Positions 47,992-49,577 of a stretch of 49,577 nucleotides of DNA are shown piece by piece. Made by a program: the position numbers and the translations under genes. Numbering within the stretch: position 1 is the first letter of the stretch; each line of letters starts with the position of its first letter. Under the pieces are notes generated by a model. It worked only from the letters and a program-made list of their open reading frames with translations. It ran no database searches and had not been told where the DNA came from. Source of the DNA: Sedimentisphaerales bacterium. GTDB taxonomy: Bacteria; Planctomycetota; Phycisphaerae; Sedimentisphaerales; Anaerobacaceae. The stretch lies in the NCBI GenBank assembly GCA_016931715.1, contig JAFGEF010000035.1, positions 1 to 49,577 on the forward strand. Direction: 5' to 3'.

Positions 47992-48582
47992 TCACATAAA
48001 AAACATATTCTCATTTATCGTAATAGGTTTGTCAAATTTTGCATTTTTTAAGTTTATTTCGGCTGTCTCATTAGCAACATAAGCACCATCAATATACCCG
48101 ATATCTATGCAATGCGGAACAAGAACTTCAGCACATTTTGCAGACTTATGACGCCATTCAGTAATTTTATCTTCCGGATGTGTCCAATTATCAGCAAAAA
48201 CCATAGCAAAATCAATACAATTCAAACCTTGAGGAGATTTATAAAAGCTTACATATTTACTTGCTGCATTCTGGTCCGCCAGAACGACATCCCGTAATTT
48301 TAACAAAGCTTTGGATATTCGTAAAACGCAAAGATTGTCTCTGTGGCCACGACGTTTATACATCATTGGATTTCTTGCGCAAAAATACAGGTTCGCATAT
48401 TGATGAAGCTTTAGCCCTCCTGGCACTGTTTTCAGATTACGCTTGTCCTGAAAATCAGATAAAGATATATCATAATGAACCAACTTGGATGCACGCTCAT
48501 GTGAGAGAATACCGTACTGCATAACAGAACAAATGTTCTTTATTGGTATAATGCAATGTAATTCTGTTACCCTATGGCTCAT
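47992..48582 (-). CDS. darT: DarT toxin (DNA ADP-ribosyltransferase)
   Basis: A 196-aa toxin that uses NAD to ADP-ribosylate thymine or guanine bases of single-stranded DNA, stopping replication and blocking phages. Family marks are GILSHERA (about 24-31), FQDKRN (Arg49 near the active site), LHQYANLYFCARNPMMY (about 59-75), VVLADQNAASKYVSF and the catalytic Glu152 in CAEVLVP. The length is normal and no key residue is lost. The start codon lies inside an 8-bp inverted repeat and has no ribosome binding site, which suggests weak or regulated translation. It is followed by darG. Confidence 0.95.
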   Translation of the reverse strand: MSHRVTELHCIIPIKNICSVMQYGILSHERASKLVHYDISLSDFQDKRNLKTVPGGLKLHQYANLYFCARNPMMYKRRGHRDNLCVLRISKALLKLRDVVLADQNAASKYVSFYKSPQGLNCIDFAMVFADNWTHPEDKITEWRHKSAKCAEVLVPHCIDIGYIDGAYVANETAEINLKNAKFDKPITINENMFFM

Positions 48583-48598
48583 GATATATTATGAGCCA
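48575..48598. promoter_or_regulatory. Inverted repeat over the darT start codon (candidate operator)
   Basis: TGGCTCAT (48575-48582) and ATGAGCCA (48591-48598) are perfect complements around an AT-rich 8-base centre. It covers the darT start, where a repressor or an RNA hairpin could limit toxin expression. Confidence 0.5.
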
Positions 48599-48669
48599 GC
48601 AAATCTTTGAGTTTTATAATGAGGGCATTTTTCTTATTTTCTGCCACAATATTCCTATATAAAAAATAA

Positions 48670-49017
48670 TCATATTTTAATCATAACTTGAGATAGCAAA
48701 AAAACAAATACCTGACAAAGATTTGGTAATCCATTTATTGTTATGTGAAGCGATGGTATAAAGTCGATATATGCCTGTGTCGAGGCGTGGCGGTCTTCGA
48801 AAGAGCGTTTTTCCTTTGTTTCACCCCAGAAAACCTCATAATTTCGGTTGGAGTTGAAAGGTGGGTAGATATAAATTAAGTCAACGCAGCCATCGGGTAA
48901 TTTCTTTCGCTGTTCGAGGTTATCGCCGCAATAGATGACACGGGTATCAACAAGCGATGACGGCTTGTCTGTCCTCTTTGTTTTTTTATCACTATCTGAT
49001 TTTGCCTCTTTTTTCAT
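48670..49017 (-). pseudogene. N-terminal remnant of a DNA methyltransferase
   Basis: 115 codons. The first 90 match the start of a large site-specific DNA methyltransferase family: VIYCGDNLEQ (SAM-binding region), VDLIYIYPPFNSNRNYEVFW, ETKEKRSFEDRHASTQAYID. The catalytic DPPF/Y motif reads YPPF here; the GAC-to-TAC change would remove the catalytic Asp. After QAYIDF the family match ends abruptly (about 48765), and about 25 unrelated codons lead to a stop. The rest of the methyltransferase is missing, and only a short C-terminal piece remains 1.9 kb away, beyond DarTG. Confidence 0.75.
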
Positions 49018-49403
49018 AATAGATGGTAGTTTAAACGATTTTTAGGAATTTGCAAATAACTACCTGAAAAACTGTGATAATAAATGAAATCAGTGTAAAT
49101 CCCGTGTTTTTCTGTGTCTAAGAGAAATAATTCAGATTGCCGCAATCGCCCGCTGGCGGCGGACTCCTTCGCAATGACATTTTTTTTATTTTCTTTGTGT
49201 ACAACTTCGAGCACTTCGTGGTGAGTATATTTGCGTATAGCGTAGAGCGTATAGGGGTTAGTCGTTGGTGAAAAATATTGGAATTGGTGGAGCAGAGCCG
49301 CCACCCTACCTTTTTTTGAGCATTTTTGCGGCTGATTTTATTTTGGTGTGCATAGCACACCCTACAATTTTATTCCTATTTCTAAACCTATTCCTGTTTT
49401 TTC

Positions 49404-49447
49404 CCACCCTCATTTTCAGCGTACTTTTCAATCAAAAGTGAGCCACC
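49404..49447 (+). repeat. 44-base direct repeat, copy 1
   Basis: It begins CCACCCTCATTTTCA and contains TTTTCAATCAAAAGTG. It matches 49527-49570 at 39 of 44 bases, 123 bases apart. A larger tandem array may continue beyond the window. Confidence 0.75.
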
Positions 49448-49526
49448 TTTTTAAAGAAAAATGAAAAAAATAAAATAAATTTTACTTTAGGCCGCACAAG
49501 GACTTAGCTGTTTTTCTTCATTTTGT

Positions 49527-49570
49527 CCACCCTCATTTTCATCGCAGTTTTCAATCAAAAGTGCGCCATC
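49527..49570 (+). repeat. 44-base direct repeat, copy 2
   Basis: The second copy, with five substitutions relative to 49404-49447. It ends seven bases before the window edge. Confidence 0.75.
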
Positions 49571-49577
49571 GCACCAA

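Larger units (their letters stand above)
49018..49577. other. Gene-free repeat region at the right end
   Basis: About 560 bases without a gene. It contains a perfect 7-bp hairpin (GGTGTGC-ATA-GCACACC, 49345-49361), stock phrases such as ACGCTCTACGCTATACGC on the minus strand, and two 44-base direct repeats. It resembles the 4900-5400 region in style (CTCACCAC...AAG words). Open frames here (such as 49014-49304 and 49118-49360) run through repeats and are not genes. Confidence 0.6.

Noticed and set aside
49014..49360. Two overlapping minus-strand open frames of 80 and 96 codons
   Set aside because: They translate stock intergenic repeat text and have no family resemblance.

Overview
The window is a piece of a bacterial chromosome of moderate, locally variable GC. 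A type II-C CRISPR-Cas locus, split transketolase, large secreted CARDB, lamin-tail and beta-propeller proteins, PilX-like minor pilins, a formylglycine-generating-enzyme-like lipoprotein and a secreted protein built on DPNEP repeats together suggest a sediment-type planctomycete (Phycisphaerae/Sedimentisphaerales-like). That placement is inference; there is no rRNA gene here.

Layout. Positions 1-4700 hold a type II-C locus on the minus strand in the order cas9-cas1-cas2 (cas2 is cut by the window edge). A divergent tracrRNA with a readable promoter and terminator lies directly upstream of cas9; the repeat-spacer array is not in the window and probably lies to the left. Positions 4700-5615 are AT-rich repeat-bearing DNA. 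Then come a PilZ protein, lipB-lipA (lipoate synthesis), an anchored protein of unknown function and a large secreted CARDB/zincin protein (5.6-11.8 kb). Positions 11.9-17.2 kb form an operon of three paralogous PilX-like pilins and a small secreted repeat protein, followed by a four-hairpin structured element and a terminator. A secreted GH2 beta-galactosidase, a ZIP metal transporter and a two-gene transketolase fill 17.6-23.8 kb.

On the minus strand, 31.0-23.8 kb carries two tandem TolB-like propellers, a formylglycine-enzyme/histone-deacetylase fusion with an internal ribosome binding site, an MBOAT acyltransferase and an SGNH partner, with a chagasin-type protease inhibitor downstream. 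These look like one surface-polysaccharide acylation operon. Two secreted proteins of unknown function follow on the plus strand.

Positions 33.9-42.1 kb are visibly GC-richer: two paralogous GH54 arabinofuranosidases of about 1100 aa flank a VKOR-DsbA disulfide-forming fusion. The block is bounded on the left by a 49-codon remnant of a bacterial alpha-2-macroglobulin gene and on the right by tRNA-Val(UAC). An ABC exporter with a PDZ-like domain between its first two membrane segments and a metallo-beta-lactamase-fold hydrolase follow.

The right end (45.9-49.0 kb, minus strand) is a small defence island: a DarTG toxin-antitoxin pair sits between the N-terminal and C-terminal remnants of a DNA methyltransferase/restriction protein, beside a PD-(D/E)XK nuclease-like gene. 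The last 550 bases are non-coding and repetitive. The strongest candidates for something new are the formylglycine-enzyme/deacetylase fusion in the acylation operon, the GH54-VKOR-GH54 block, the structured element at 17.26-17.35 kb, and the Cas9 whose HNH domain carries cysteine pairs.
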